Shown: positions 50,506 through 59,602 of the stretch, piece by piece | Layout: every line of letters starts with the position of its first letter | Numbering within the stretch: position 1 is the first letter of the stretch | Notes under the pieces: model-generated | What the model was told of the DNA's origin: nothing | The model's database searches: none | What the model saw: the letters and a program-made list of their open reading frames with translations, nothing else | DNA from: JAAFIP01 sp963775085 | GTDB lineage: Bacteria > Pseudomonadota > Gammaproteobacteria > Burkholderiales > Burkholderiaceae_C | Assembly (NCBI GenBank): GCA_963775085.1 | Contig: CAVZHO010000006.1 | Location: 124,001-188,000 of the forward strand | DNA: 64,000 nucleotides | Direction of reading: 5' to 3' | Position numbers and translations under genes: made by a program

Positions 50506-50843
50506 CAAGAAAATCGTTCGCTCCAAGGCGAGACGATTTGGGATTGCTTCGACAGAGCCTTTATCTATGGCTGGTTTGCTTTGAAAAGCATCCAATACGA
50601 CCTAGGAGCGAAACCGTCGTCTTCAGATAACCAAGATACGGCACTGCGGTCTGCATTTTGAATGTAGTTTGATGTTTGTCAATTGCCGCGATGGAGATGA
50701 TCCGCACACTCCAACGACGAATGCGGGAAGATAATCATGTCCAAGGTATGGCCTTACAGCATTATTGTCGTCGTTGATATTGCATCCGCTGCTACAGACG
50801 CAGCGCGGCACATGCACACGTCCAGGTCGATCGGTGGATTTCC
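50506..50843. other. Intergenic region (338 bp) before the alpha/beta hydrolase
   Basis: No gene is supported here. A hairpin at 50511-50539 pairs AAATCGT with ACGATTT and CGC with GCG; it has no strong T tract, so it is only a weak terminator candidate. A one-mismatch FNR-like box (TTGATGTTTGTCAA) is at 50669-50682, 161 bp before the next start. Confidence 0.5.
50669..50682 (+). promoter_or_regulatory. FNR-like box (one mismatch) upstream of the alpha/beta hydrolase
   Basis: TTGATGTTTGTCAA differs from the consensus at one base. Distance to the hydrolase start is 161 bp, so control would need a long leader. Low confidence. Confidence 0.35.
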
Positions 50844-51818
50844 GTGATACGACGCTCTTCCTTTGCTTTGGTTATAGGCGTGGCACTGCTCACCGCTGTC
50901 CTATTGATTGGGTGGCGATTTAACCAAGACATCAAAACGGCGACGGAGCGCGTAGCCCAAGGCAGCACGCTAGCCAACACACGTTGCGGCCCAATCGAAT
51001 ACCAAGAGGCCGGTACCGGCGTGCCTTTACTCATGGTGCACGGCAGCGGTGGCGGGCATGATCAGGGCATGGCGTTTGCAGGCGCGTTGCCGCAGCAGGG
51101 CATTCGGGTGATTGCCATGTCGCGCTTTGGCTATCTGCGCACGCCCATGCCGCTAGATGCCGGTCCGGCTGCACAGGCCGATGCCCATGCTTGCCTGCTG
51201 GACGCGCTGGGTATCCGGCAGGCGGCGGTGATGGGTGGGTCAGCGGGCGGTCCGTCGGCGATGCAGATGGCCATTCGCCACCCGGATCGGGTCAGTGCGC
51301 TGGTGTTATTGGTGCCGCTGGCGTACAAGCCCAGCACTACAGCCGACTCTGCACCGCCACTGTCACCCTGGGCGGAAAACCTGATCTTGCGATTGATCGG
51401 TTCGGATTTTGTATTTTGGGCCGCTCTACATGTTGGACGCGACCTGGTGATCAAGTACGTGCTAGCCACACCACCCGAGCAGGTGGCTGCCGCCAGCCCC
51501 AATGAACGGGCGCGGGTGAATAGGGTGCTGCAAAAAATTCTTCCCGTCTCTACACGCGCGCAGGGTTTGCGCAGCGACTCAGTGCTGGGAAAAGGTATTG
51601 CGCGATATGCACTGGAGACTATCCGCTCGCCCACACTGATCATCAGTGCACAGGACGATGGTTTTGGTACCTATGCCAGCGCAGAGTACACCGCCAGCCA
51701 AATTGTGGGGGCGAGGTTTATCGGGTTTGAGCATGGCGGCCATCTGTGGGTGGGGCACGACGAGGAAGTGCAGGCAGCCATCGTGAGGTTTCTCAATCTG
51801 CCGCTGCTCAAACCGTGA
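50844..51818 (+). CDS. Alpha/beta hydrolase, membrane-anchored or secreted
   Basis: A 324-residue hydrolase. An N-terminal hydrophobic segment (SSFALVIGVALLTAVLLIGW) suggests a signal or anchor. The fold is shown by the oxyanion motif MVHGSGGGHDQG, the nucleophile elbow GGSAGGPSAMQMAI (Ser in G-x-S-x-G form), Asp in TLIISAQDDGFGTY and the catalytic His in FEHGGHLWVGH. Substrate is unknown; esters or lipids are possible. It stands alone on the plus strand between an exporter unit and the convergent acyl-CoA synthetase gene. Confidence 0.88.
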   Translation: MIRRSSFALVIGVALLTAVLLIGWRFNQDIKTATERVAQGSTLANTRCGPIEYQEAGTGVPLLMVHGSGGGHDQGMAFAGALPQQGIRVIAMSRFGYLRTPMPLDAGPAAQADAHACLLDALGIRQAAVMGGSAGGPSAMQMAIRHPDRVSALVLLVPLAYKPSTTADSAPPLSPWAENLILRLIGSDFVFWAALHVGRDLVIKYVLATPPEQVAAASPNERARVNRVLQKILPVSTRAQGLRSDSVLGKGIARYALETIRSPTLIISAQDDGFGTYASAEYTASQIVGARFIGFEHGGHLWVGHDEEVQAAIVRFLNLPLLKP

Positions 51819-51907
51819 TGTAGATCCACACATGCGGCGGATTGCAGCCCCCCGAAATAGCGATGGGTGTATCTGAAGATTGCCAATCTTTAGTTCAATT
51901 GCTATGT

Positions 51908-51955
51908 AAATAGTAGCTGAATATTACCTATTTAAAAGGACTACAGCTTGAATAT
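51908..51955 (+). repeat. Interspersed repeat, degenerate copy R9
   Basis: AATAGTAGCTGAATATTACC, then AAAAGGACTACAGC and an AT-rich end. The GGACTA.AGC right half fits the family, the left half is degenerate. It lies in the 157-bp gap between the hydrolase and the acyl-CoA synthetase genes and is the only likely copy in the second half of the window. Confidence 0.35.
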
Positions 51956-51975
51956 GCATGCATAATAGGCAAAAT

Positions 51976-54672
51976 TTAGTGAAAAGGTATGCGACTTTCT
52001 TGCAACGGAAGACGTAGCGCCAAGGTGTCCTGTGATGACTCTGGGGTGACTTCAAAACCCACTTCGCGCGCAAGGTTTGCCATGGCCGTGTTCTCCCGCA
52101 GGCACTGTCCTGTCACCACGGCAGTACCGCGTTCGCGCAGGTAGGCGATGAGTTTATGCAGCAGCAAACGGCCCAAGCCCTTTCCCTGCCAATCTGATGC
52201 CACCTGGATGGCAAATTCAGCGCGGGTATTGTCAGGGTCGCACACTGCGCGTACCTCGGCCACCATGGCCTGCTCGCCTGATTCCAGCACCGCCAGTGCA
52301 ATAAAAGCCATTTCGCGGTCATAGTCAATCTGGCTGTAACGCGCCAGTTCGGAGTGCGGCACTTCGCGCCGAGACATAAAAAAACGCAGTCGCATATCAA
52401 AAGAAGATGCGTTGGCATAAAAAGCCATCAGACGTTGGCCATCCTCCGGGCGGATCGGGCGCAGGAGCAGATCCTGTCCTGCCAATGGCACACGCTCCTC
52501 CAGCCCGATAGGATAAGGGCGAATCGCCAGTCGACTGCTTTCGCCAGCGGCGACAGTACGCAGTTTGACGCGGGCATCGAGTGCCAAGACGCCCTGCGCG
52601 TCAACCAGTAGGGGGTTGATATCCAGCTCCGCCAGCCATGGGAGGTCGCAGGCCATCTGTGATACCTTCAGCAGTGTGGTCAGCAATGCCTGCTCATTTA
52701 TGGGGGCCTGGCCACGGTATCCGGCGAGCAAAGGTGTCAGGCTGCTTCTGGCAACCATGTCTCGTGCCAAGTTGATATTCAACGGCGGAAGTGCCACGAC
52801 ATGGTTCTTTCGCAGTTCCACGGACGTTCCCCCTTCGCCCAGCATCAGCACCGGGCCAAACACGGCATCGGTAGCGATGCCTACGATCAACTCCTGTGCC
52901 CCGGTCCGTTGCGCCATGGCCTGCACGGTGAAACCCAGCACGGTCGCCTGCGGTCGCAGCCGCGTCACCTGGTGGCGCATTTTGACGGCAGCCATGCGCA
53001 CCTCTTCGGCAGAGGCCAGATCCAGCGCTACACCACCGACATCGGACTTATGGATGATTTGTGGCGATACGATCTTCAGTGCCACCGGGTAACCGATCTG
53101 GTTGGCAGCGGCAATCGCCTCTTCTGCATTACGGGCCAGGGTGGTCTGCACCGTGGGCAGACCATAGGCTTGCAGCAACTCCTGGGCATCAATCCCGTCC
53201 AGCCATTCGCGGCCATCACGCAGCGCCTGCGCGTGCAATTGATGGGCCATTTCCCGATCCGGCACCAAGTCCTCCAGTGTCGCCGGGGCCAGCTGCTGCA
53301 GGGAGGCCTGGTTGTGGGCATAGTCCACCAGCTGCATCCATGCTGCCGCGGCACGTTCTGGCGTGCTGTAGCTGGCGATACCTGCTTGGGTACAGGCTGC
53401 GCGGGCTGTGGCCACTGCGTCGCCACCCAACCAGCAGGCCAGCACTGGCTTGATAGATTCCAGCATCAAGGGCAGGCAGGCGGTTGCAATGTCGCCCGCC
53501 GGCACGATGGCCGTCGGTGCATGCATAAACAGCACGGCATCCACCTCAGGTGCTGCCAACAGTACCCGCAGTGCATCCTGGTAGCGGCCTATGGGTGCGT
53601 CGCCAATGATGTCGATCGGGTTGCCATGCGACCAGATCCCAGGCAGGCATTGGTTCAAGGCGGTCACCGTGTGCTCGTCCAATACTGCCAGAGTGCCGCC
53701 GCCCAATTGCAATGCATCGGCCGCTAGCACCCCAGCTCCACCGCCATTGGTAAGCAGGGCCAGTCGCTCGCCACGCAGTGGCCGCATATGCGCCAGGGTT
53801 TCGGCAGCATCAAACAGCGACTCCAGTGTATCTACCCGCAACATGCCTGCACGCCGGATGGCAGCCTCCATCACGATGTCAGTGCCCGCCAGAGCACCCG
53901 TGTGGGACGCAGCAGCCCTGGCACCATCGGGTGCGCGCCCGGCTTTCACAATGATCACCGGCTTGTTGCGTGCAGCCGCACGGGCAGCCGACATGAACTT
54001 GCGTGCGGCTTGGATAGATTCCGCGTAGATCAGTATGGCCCGTGTGCCAGCGTCACTGGCCAAATAATCCAGCACGTCGCCAAAATCCACGTCGGCACTG
54101 TCGCCTAAGGAGATGAAATGTGAAAAGCCTATGCTGCGGCTGTTGGCCCAGTCCAGCATGGCTGTGGCTAGCGCCCCCGATTGGGTGATAAACGCCAGTT
54201 TTCCGGGCAACGCATTACCCGGCGCGAAGCTGGCGTTGAGCCCCATACCTGGCACCAAAGCGCCAATGCAGTTGGGCCCCAGAATGCGTAGTAAATGGGG
54301 CCGGGCCGCGTCCAGCATAGCCTGCTCCAATGTCGACGCGCCATCGCCCGAGGCTTGCTTGAGTCCCGCCGTGATCACGATGGCCGCGCGAACGCCCTTC
54401 CTGCCCAGTGCCGCGACGATAGAAGGCACGCTACTGGCGGGTGTACAGATCACCGCCAGATCAGGCGCCTCTGGCAACGATCCTACATCAGGCCACGCCT
54501 GTTTTCCATCTACGGTTGCATGCCGGTGATTGACGGGCCAGATGGGACCCTTGAACCCCCCTTGCAAGAGGTTGCGCAGCATCAGTGAGCCCAAACTGCC
54601 CTCGCGGTCAGAGGCTCCAATCATCGCTACCGATGCAGGCCGGAACAGGGCTTCTAGATTGCGTACGCTCAC
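51976..54672 (-). CDS. ADP-forming acyl-CoA synthetase fused to GNAT acetyltransferase (Pat/PatZ-like)
   Basis: An 898-residue protein. A CoA-binding domain (RPASVAMIGASDREGSLGSLMLRNLLQGGFKGPIWPVNHRH) and a succinyl-CoA-ligase-like domain with the catalytic His region come first. An ATP-grasp domain follows (LQAYGLPTVQTTLARNAEEAIAAANQIGYPVALKI). The C-terminal GNAT domain, from about residue 730, has IQVASDWQGKGLGRLLLHKLI. This is the architecture of Pat/PatZ protein lysine acetyltransferases, which control acetyl-CoA synthetase; the synthetase half is often inactive. A perfect FNR box lies 68 bp upstream, shared with the divergent zinc-finger gene. Confidence 0.92.
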   Translation of the reverse strand: MSVRNLEALFRPASVAMIGASDREGSLGSLMLRNLLQGGFKGPIWPVNHRHATVDGKQAWPDVGSLPEAPDLAVICTPASSVPSIVAALGRKGVRAAIVITAGLKQASGDGASTLEQAMLDAARPHLLRILGPNCIGALVPGMGLNASFAPGNALPGKLAFITQSGALATAMLDWANSRSIGFSHFISLGDSADVDFGDVLDYLASDAGTRAILIYAESIQAARKFMSAARAAARNKPVIIVKAGRAPDGARAAASHTGALAGTDIVMEAAIRRAGMLRVDTLESLFDAAETLAHMRPLRGERLALLTNGGGAGVLAADALQLGGGTLAVLDEHTVTALNQCLPGIWSHGNPIDIIGDAPIGRYQDALRVLLAAPEVDAVLFMHAPTAIVPAGDIATACLPLMLESIKPVLACWLGGDAVATARAACTQAGIASYSTPERAAAAWMQLVDYAHNQASLQQLAPATLEDLVPDREMAHQLHAQALRDGREWLDGIDAQELLQAYGLPTVQTTLARNAEEAIAAANQIGYPVALKIVSPQIIHKSDVGGVALDLASAEEVRMAAVKMRHQVTRLRPQATVLGFTVQAMAQRTGAQELIVGIATDAVFGPVLMLGEGGTSVELRKNHVVALPPLNINLARDMVARSSLTPLLAGYRGQAPINEQALLTTLLKVSQMACDLPWLAELDINPLLVDAQGVLALDARVKLRTVAAGESSRLAIRPYPIGLEERVPLAGQDLLLRPIRPEDGQRLMAFYANASSFDMRLRFFMSRREVPHSELARYSQIDYDREMAFIALAVLESGEQAMVAEVRAVCDPDNTRAEFAIQVASDWQGKGLGRLLLHKLIAYLRERGTAVVTGQCLRENTAMANLAREVGFEVTPESSQDTLALRLPLQESRIPFH

Positions 54673-54740
54673 GGAGCTCCTTGCCAGCAGGCAAGTGATC
54701 CTGCTGCCCTGTGAGGTTAGCGAATCAACCGCGCGCGTAT

Positions 54741-54754
54741 TTGATCCATATCAA
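54741..54754. promoter_or_regulatory. FNR/Anr box (perfect), divergent
   Basis: TTGATCCATATCAA, exact consensus. For the plus-strand DksA-type gene a CAGAAT -10 follows 22 bp later, the same spacing as in the Usp promoters; the ATG is 54 bp away. It is also 68 bp from the minus-strand acetyltransferase start. Confidence 0.82.
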
Positions 54755-54808
54755 AGAGGCGGCTGTTACAGCCAAGCAGAATCAGTCAGGGCTTCAATGG
54801 GGAATTTC

Positions 54809-55192
54809 ATGGAAATCTATAACACCGGGTTGATGACGCGCTTCAGCAAACTGCTGGATCAGCGTGAAGAGCAATTGCGTGCCATGCTGCGCGCTGGTGA
54901 TGTGAGAGATATCCCCGGTGAAGACGCGCCACATGAGGTCATGGATTTCAAGGATGTCGCTACAGAGCAGATACAGGACACGGTCGACGAAACCAAGGCT
55001 GAACACGCAGCCTTTGAACTGGTGCAGGTGCTGGCAGCGCAGCAGCGTTTGCAGGACGGCAGCTATGGTTACTGCCTGAAATGTGGCAAGGCGATAGATC
55101 TCAGGCGGTTAACCACGTTGCCCGCAGCCCCTATGTGCACGCCATGCCAGGCCAACTTGGAGAGGGAACAAGCCCATCAAAAATTGCGCTGA
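54809..55192 (+). CDS. DksA/TraR-type zinc-finger protein
   Basis: A 127-residue protein. The ATG at 54809 is chosen because GGGGAA precedes it; an ATG four codons upstream is weaker. An N-terminal coiled-coil (TRFSKLLDQREEQLRAMLRAGD) is followed by DFKDVATEQIQDTVDETKAEHAAFELVQVLAAQQRLQDGSYGYC. A four-Cys zinc finger (CLKC and CTPC) ends it. DksA/TraR proteins reach into the RNA polymerase secondary channel to alter promoter output under stress. The FNR box places it in the oxygen-limited regulon. It is convergent with the phasin gene. Confidence 0.9.
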   Translation: MEIYNTGLMTRFSKLLDQREEQLRAMLRAGDVRDIPGEDAPHEVMDFKDVATEQIQDTVDETKAEHAAFELVQVLAAQQRLQDGSYGYCLKCGKAIDLRRLTTLPAAPMCTPCQANLEREQAHQKLR

Positions 55193-55207
55193 ACATTCAG
55201 CTTTGGA

Positions 55208-55759
55208 TTATTTGGTTCGCGCAGTTCTGCGTTTCGCAGCCTTCTGGGTAATATGGACGACATTGTCGCCGTCACGGTGACTTGGGTTGAGGACCGATGC
55301 CATGCTGCCGGTTGTCAGGGCGACGGTATCCTTAAAGACCTTGTCCCACATGCTGAAGAGACTGGTCAGAGCGGTGGTGGAGCCTTGTGCATTGTCGGAG
55401 TCGGAGGGCATAGAGGTTGGAGCGCTCTGGCCATTCAATCCAAGTTTTAAATGCTGCATGGCTTTATTAATCTGGTCTTGGGACTCGGTGACGATTTTCA
55501 TCAACTCTTGCTGTACTTTGAGTATTTGCTCTGGAGTGTGCGAGAAAAAAGCTGACTGCAGTGCGGCAACACCCTGTGGATCGCGTACGGCCGCGAGGGC
55601 CTGGTAAAACTTCATTCGCTCGTCAAAGGCTTTCCGGGTGGTATCAAGCAACAAGTGCTCCATGCGGTCAGTGCCATCAAAGACCACTTCCGCGATGTGG
55701 CGCGACGCGTCGATTTGATGTTGATAGGTATCCAAAGCAGGATTTGTCATGGTTTGCAT
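55208..55759 (-). CDS. Phasin-family protein
   Basis: A 183-residue protein with a helical phasin-like region (HIAEVVFDGTDRMEHLLLDTTRKAFDERMKFYQALAAVRDPQGVAALQSAFFSHTPEQILKVQQELMKIVTES in outline) and a Lys/Arg-rich tail (AAKRRTARTK). Phasins coat polyhydroxyalkanoate granules. The PHA synthase gene follows on the same strand 225 bp upstream, which supports the role. A one-mismatch FNR-like box lies 126 bp before the start. Exact start uncertain between two Met codons. Confidence 0.85.
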   Translation of the reverse strand: MQTMTNPALDTYQHQIDASRHIAEVVFDGTDRMEHLLLDTTRKAFDERMKFYQALAAVRDPQGVAALQSAFFSHTPEQILKVQQELMKIVTESQDQINKAMQHLKLGLNGQSAPTSMPSDSDNAQGSTTALTSLFSMWDKVFKDTVALTTGSMASVLNPSHRDGDNVVHITQKAAKRRTARTK

Positions 55760-55885
55760 GTCTGTTCTCCAGTCAAAAATATGTATTGCTACGTATGATG
55801 GGGGTGCGCAGAGTCCATTTGATACGGGTCTAGCCTCCCGTACTCCCCAAGGTTTTCGATTGTCCGGCTCTGGAAATTAACTTCC

Positions 55886-55899
55886 TTGAGATTAATCAA
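55886..55899 (-). promoter_or_regulatory. FNR-like box (one mismatch) upstream of the phasin gene
   Basis: TTGAGATTAATCAA, one mismatch to TTGAT-N4-ATCAA, 126 bp before the phasin start, in the gap between phaC and the phasin. Medium to low confidence. Confidence 0.4.
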
Positions 55900-55983
55900 T
55901 AGACCCACTGTAATAATGGCAATACGCGCATCAGCGTGACCAGGTATTCATGGTCAAAAACTCCTTGCTTGGGTACTTTGCCC

Positions 55984-57756
55984 TCAACTACTATGGACAT
56001 ACGTGCCCGGTGCCGCCACAAGAGCGGTCAATCGCGTTCTACCCCGTCCGCCGATGGTTACAGGTGCAATGGGGTTTCCTGAATGGTGTGCAAGCCATTC
56101 CTGAAAAGCGGGCCACCATGACCCCGCATGTTGCCTGGCGACCAGCAGCCACGACTCAGGATCAATATGTGGGCCATCTACCGGCCGTATGCCGATCTGG
56201 TACGAAATGGGGCGACTTACCATGTGACCGCCTGCCTTTGTTGATTGCGGTGGATTGACCACCCCGACGTTGTGCCCACCTGTGCTGAGTACAAAGGTGA
56301 TTTCGCTGTCGGTGAAAAGATGAATTTTGAAGACAGAACGCCATGGCGAGACATGATCCCATTCGGTACTCACCACAAACATCGGTAAGCGTACATCTTG
56401 CAGGGCAATAGGTTTGCCATCGATGGTAAAGCGGCCTTCGGAAAAATCATTTTTAAGATACAGACTGCGCAAGTACTGGCTGTGCATCCGAAACGGCATG
56501 CGTGTGGCATCAGCATTCCATGCCTTCATATCGGTCATCGGCGAGCGCGTACCCATGAGATAGGTATGAATCAGCCTTGACCAGACTAGATCGTTGGAAT
56601 TGATCAAGGCAAAGGCCCCGGCCATCTGCTTGCCATCCAGGTAACCATGTTCCCACATGATGTCTTCGATATATGCAATCTGGCTTTCATCGATAAACAG
56701 GCCAAGCTCGCCCGGCTCGTGAAAATCCACCTGACTCGCCAGCAGCGTCATGCTGGCCAATACCTTGGAGGCAGTACTTCTCAGAGAAGCCGCTGCCATG
56801 GCCAGCAAGGTGCCTCCGAGGCAATAACCGACACTGTGGATCTTGCGCCCTGGACACACCTGTGCAATCTGTCCCAGGGCGTCCAGAACGCCTAGCTTCA
56901 GGTAATCTTCAAGCGACAGCTCGCGGTCTTGTGCGGTCGGATTTTTCCACGACAGGATAAACACCGTGTGACCACTGTCCACCAGATACTTTACCAATGA
57001 ATTATGGGGCGACAAATCAAGAATGTAGTACTTCATGATCCACGAAGGGATGATCAGTACCGGCTCTGGAAATACACTGCTGGTAGCGGCATCGTATTGG
57101 ATCAACTCCATCAGGCGATTGCGAAAAATCACTTTGCCTGGGGTGATGGCAACGGTCTTGCCGGGGATGTATTGATCGGCTCCGGGTGGCTTGCGCTGCG
57201 CTACATAGTCAATCACATCAATGAGAAAATTGATGCCACCGCGTACCAGGTTGCCCCCACCCGTGGCCGCCGCCTGTGCCAGCACCTGCGGGTTGGTCAG
57301 CAGGTAATTGGACGGAGACCATATATCCAGCCATTGGCGGGTGGTGAAGGCCGCTACGTCTTCGTGGTGTTGTGATACGCCGCGCACACCCACCATCGCA
57401 TCAGCCCATAGCCGTTGATTGACTAAAAATGCCTGGGATAGCCAGTTAAATGGAATTTTGCTCCAGGCCTCATGCGTAAAACGCTTGTCGCGTGGATGGG
57501 CCGACACACAGGGCGTACATTCTCCCGCGCTGGCGGACAGTACATACCGATACCACGCACTCCATTCCCGAAGGTTCGCTTGCATCAGTTCACGCTGTTT
57601 TCCGGGCGATGCCGCCAGATGGATAGCCCAATCCATGTAGGCACCGAGAATGGACAAGGGCGCAATGCCCCGTGTCATCCGACCAAAGGAGGCGTGCGTG
57701 ACTGCATCGGACAATCGTACCGATGCCAGATGGTTATCGGGAATAGCCATCACCAT
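55984..57756 (-). CDS. phaC: Polyhydroxyalkanoate synthase (class I)
   Basis: About 590 residues from the ATG at 57756, one base after the phaB stop. PhaC_N-type region (WAIHLAASPGKQRELMQANLREWSAWYRYVL) precedes the alpha/beta core. The lipase-like box with the nucleophilic Cys is VGYCLGGTLLAMAAA; WNADATRMP and DHVSPWRSVFKI carry the catalytic Asp, and GGHNVGVVNPP the His. It polymerises 3-hydroxyacyl-CoA into storage polyester. phaB lies immediately upstream, and a phasin gene follows on the same strand. No phaA is in the window. Confidence 0.93.
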   Translation of the reverse strand: MVMAIPDNHLASVRLSDAVTHASFGRMTRGIAPLSILGAYMDWAIHLAASPGKQRELMQANLREWSAWYRYVLSASAGECTPCVSAHPRDKRFTHEAWSKIPFNWLSQAFLVNQRLWADAMVGVRGVSQHHEDVAAFTTRQWLDIWSPSNYLLTNPQVLAQAAATGGGNLVRGGINFLIDVIDYVAQRKPPGADQYIPGKTVAITPGKVIFRNRLMELIQYDAATSSVFPEPVLIIPSWIMKYYILDLSPHNSLVKYLVDSGHTVFILSWKNPTAQDRELSLEDYLKLGVLDALGQIAQVCPGRKIHSVGYCLGGTLLAMAAASLRSTASKVLASMTLLASQVDFHEPGELGLFIDESQIAYIEDIMWEHGYLDGKQMAGAFALINSNDLVWSRLIHTYLMGTRSPMTDMKAWNADATRMPFRMHSQYLRSLYLKNDFSEGRFTIDGKPIALQDVRLPMFVVSTEWDHVSPWRSVFKIHLFTDSEITFVLSTGGHNVGVVNPPQSTKAGGHMVSRPISYQIGIRPVDGPHIDPESWLLVARQHAGSWWPAFQEWLAHHSGNPIAPVTIGGRGRTRLTALVAAPGTYVHSS

Positions 57757-57757
57757 A

Positions 57758-58522
57758 TCAATACATATGCTGGCCGCCGTTAATAGCCATATTCGCACCT
57801 GTGACAAACGCTGCCTGGGCGGATGCCAGATAGGCCACCAGGCCTGCTACTTCATCTGGCTCACCCAATCGCCCCAGTGGGATTTCCGGCAGTATTTTTG
57901 ATTTCAGAATATCTTCGGACACCTTGAGCACCATCTGGGTGCTGAGATACCCGGGCGAGACGGTATTGACCGTCACGCCCTTTTTGGCAACCTCAAGTGC
58001 CAGCGACTTGGTAAACCCATGAATTCCGGCCTTGGCCGCCGAATAATTGGTTTGACCAAACGAGCCCTTTTGGCCATTCACGGACGAGATATTGATGATC
58101 CTGCCCCATTGACGATCCAACATGCCGTCCAGCACCTGCTTGGTCATGTTGAACACACTGTCCAGATTGGTATGCACCACTGCCTGCCAGTCCTCCAGGG
58201 TCATTTTTCGCAGCGATACATCACGCGTAATGCCTGCGTTGTTGACGAGTACGTCCACCGGCCCCATCTCGGCAACAATCTTCGCCACTCCACTCACGCA
58301 TGAGGCATAGTCCGACACATCAATGCTGTAAGCGTGGAATACAAAACCGTCACGCTGCTGTTGATCAAGCCAGTGGCCCGAGTGGTCGTTACGCGGGGAA
58401 AAAGTGGTCACCACCCGCATTCCCGCTGCGGCCAGATGGTGGCATATGGCTTCGCCCAGGCCGCCCATGCCACCAGTTACGACGGCTACCCGGTTGTTGA
58501 CGGAGGTATTTGAGTTTTCCAT
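57758..58522 (-). CDS. phaB: Acetoacetyl-CoA reductase
   Basis: A 254-residue short-chain dehydrogenase. The NADPH-binding motif VTGGMGGLGEAICHHLAAAG opens it. The NNAGITRD segment, the catalytic Ser in INISSVNGQKGSFGQ and the Y-x3-K in NYSAAKAGIHGF complete the SDR set. PhaB reduces acetoacetyl-CoA to (R)-3-hydroxybutyryl-CoA for PHB. It is immediately followed by phaC with effectively no gap. The PHB pathway genes sit inside the FNR-box island, which fits storage as an electron sink at low oxygen. Confidence 0.93.
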   Translation of the reverse strand: MENSNTSVNNRVAVVTGGMGGLGEAICHHLAAAGMRVVTTFSPRNDHSGHWLDQQQRDGFVFHAYSIDVSDYASCVSGVAKIVAEMGPVDVLVNNAGITRDVSLRKMTLEDWQAVVHTNLDSVFNMTKQVLDGMLDRQWGRIINISSVNGQKGSFGQTNYSAAKAGIHGFTKSLALEVAKKGVTVNTVSPGYLSTQMVLKVSEDILKSKILPEIPLGRLGEPDEVAGLVAYLASAQAAFVTGANMAINGGQHMY

Positions 58523-58553
58523 TTTTTGTGATCCATGAAAAAATAAACGTTTG

Positions 58554-59000
58554 TTATTTCAGTCGTACTCCCAAGGCATCGACCACTTCAGTGTGTACCG
58601 CAATACCCTGGCCCACACTCTGGGTGACCGTGCAGTACGTTTCAAACTGCCCCAGTGCGCGGTCGAGGTATTGCAGTGACGCAGCTGGCAAACCCAGCGT
58701 CAGTACCGCCCTGATTTCAAGCACACGCAAACGGCCTTCGGCGTTACGCCCCACCTTGGCGTGCACATCACATGAGATGGGTTCCGGTTCCTGCTTGAAT
58801 TTGCGCAAGGCGAACAGCAGGGAATCTGACAGGCAGTTGCCCACCGCTGCAGCCAGCAGTTGCACCGGGGATGGGCCCAGCCCACTGCCCAGGGGGGCTG
58901 GTTCGTCTCCCAACACATCTGCAATTCCAGATCCGAAACTTATCGCAAATTGGTAGTCCCGCTGTTGATGGAGCTGAACATGAATCTGTGTCTCTCCCAT
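58554..59000 (-). CDS. OsmC-family protein
   Basis: A 148-residue OsmC/Ohr-type protein. The first conserved region is GPSPVQLLAAAVGNCLSDSLLFALRKF, with the reactive Cys. The second Cys is in FETYCTVTQSVGQGI. OsmC proteins reduce organic hydroperoxides using the Cys pair. The gene is 31 bp upstream of phaB on the same strand and could be co-transcribed with the PHB genes. A longer upstream frame was not preferred. Confidence 0.88.
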   Translation of the reverse strand: MGETQIHVQLHQQRDYQFAISFGSGIADVLGDEPAPLGSGLGPSPVQLLAAAVGNCLSDSLLFALRKFKQEPEPISCDVHAKVGRNAEGRLRVLEIRAVLTLGLPAASLQYLDRALGQFETYCTVTQSVGQGIAVHTEVVDALGVRLK

Positions 59001-59039
59001 GGTTTCTCCTGGAAAGTGAAATGTCGAGCATCCAGTGCG

Positions 59040-59480
59040 CTAGCGCACTACCAATACTGGCACGGGTGACTCGGCTACTACTTTGTTGGCCACGCTGCCC
59101 AGCATCAGGCGGGCGATACCGCTGCGTCCGTGCGAGCCCACGACGATCAGATCGGCTCCTTCATTTTTTGCGATCTGCACAATACCGGCAGCCGGGCCAA
59201 CGTCCTCCACCATACGCGCCTGCATCTCGACATGGGGCTTGTGCTGTACACACAGGGTGTTGACCATGGCATGTGCCTGCGCCGCCTGTTTTTGCGCCGC
59301 ACTCATATAGGCCTGGAATCCGTAGGGATTGGATTCCCCAACGCCCAGATAGGGGTAGGGATCCACCACATACACCACCATGATTTTTGCGCCATGCAGG
59401 CGTGCCAGTTGAACGGCCATGGTTGCCGCGTGTTCTGATGCGGTGGAGCCGTCTGTGGCTAACAGGATATGCTTAAACAT
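59040..59480 (-). CDS. Universal stress protein (UspA family)
   Basis: A 146-residue Usp (MFKHILLATDGSTASEHAATMAVQLA). The loop GSHGRSGIARLMLGSVANKVV is a canonical G-2x-G-9x-G-S ATP-binding loop, unlike the Ala form in three other Usps in this window. It precedes osmC by 39 bp on the same strand. A one-mismatch FNR-like box lies 104 bp upstream. Confidence 0.92.
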   Translation of the reverse strand: MFKHILLATDGSTASEHAATMAVQLARLHGAKIMVVYVVDPYPYLGVGESNPYGFQAYMSAAQKQAAQAHAMVNTLCVQHKPHVEMQARMVEDVGPAAGIVQIAKNEGADLIVVGSHGRSGIARLMLGSVANKVVAESPVPVLVVR

Positions 59481-59584
59481 GGTTGCCTACTTACTGCAAT
59501 AAGGGGTAATAAATCGAACCGTAATATTCCAACGGTAATCTGCAAGATCAATGTTCCACTTTAGGGAAAATGGGCAGTAGTGGA

Positions 59585-59598
59585 TTGACTAATATCAA
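59585..59598 (-). promoter_or_regulatory. FNR-like box (one mismatch) upstream of a Usp
   Basis: TTGACTAATATCAA, one mismatch to the consensus, 104 bp before the Usp start at 59480, directly after the stop of the cytochrome c gene. Medium confidence. Confidence 0.5.
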
Positions 59599-59602
59599 CG
59601 AA

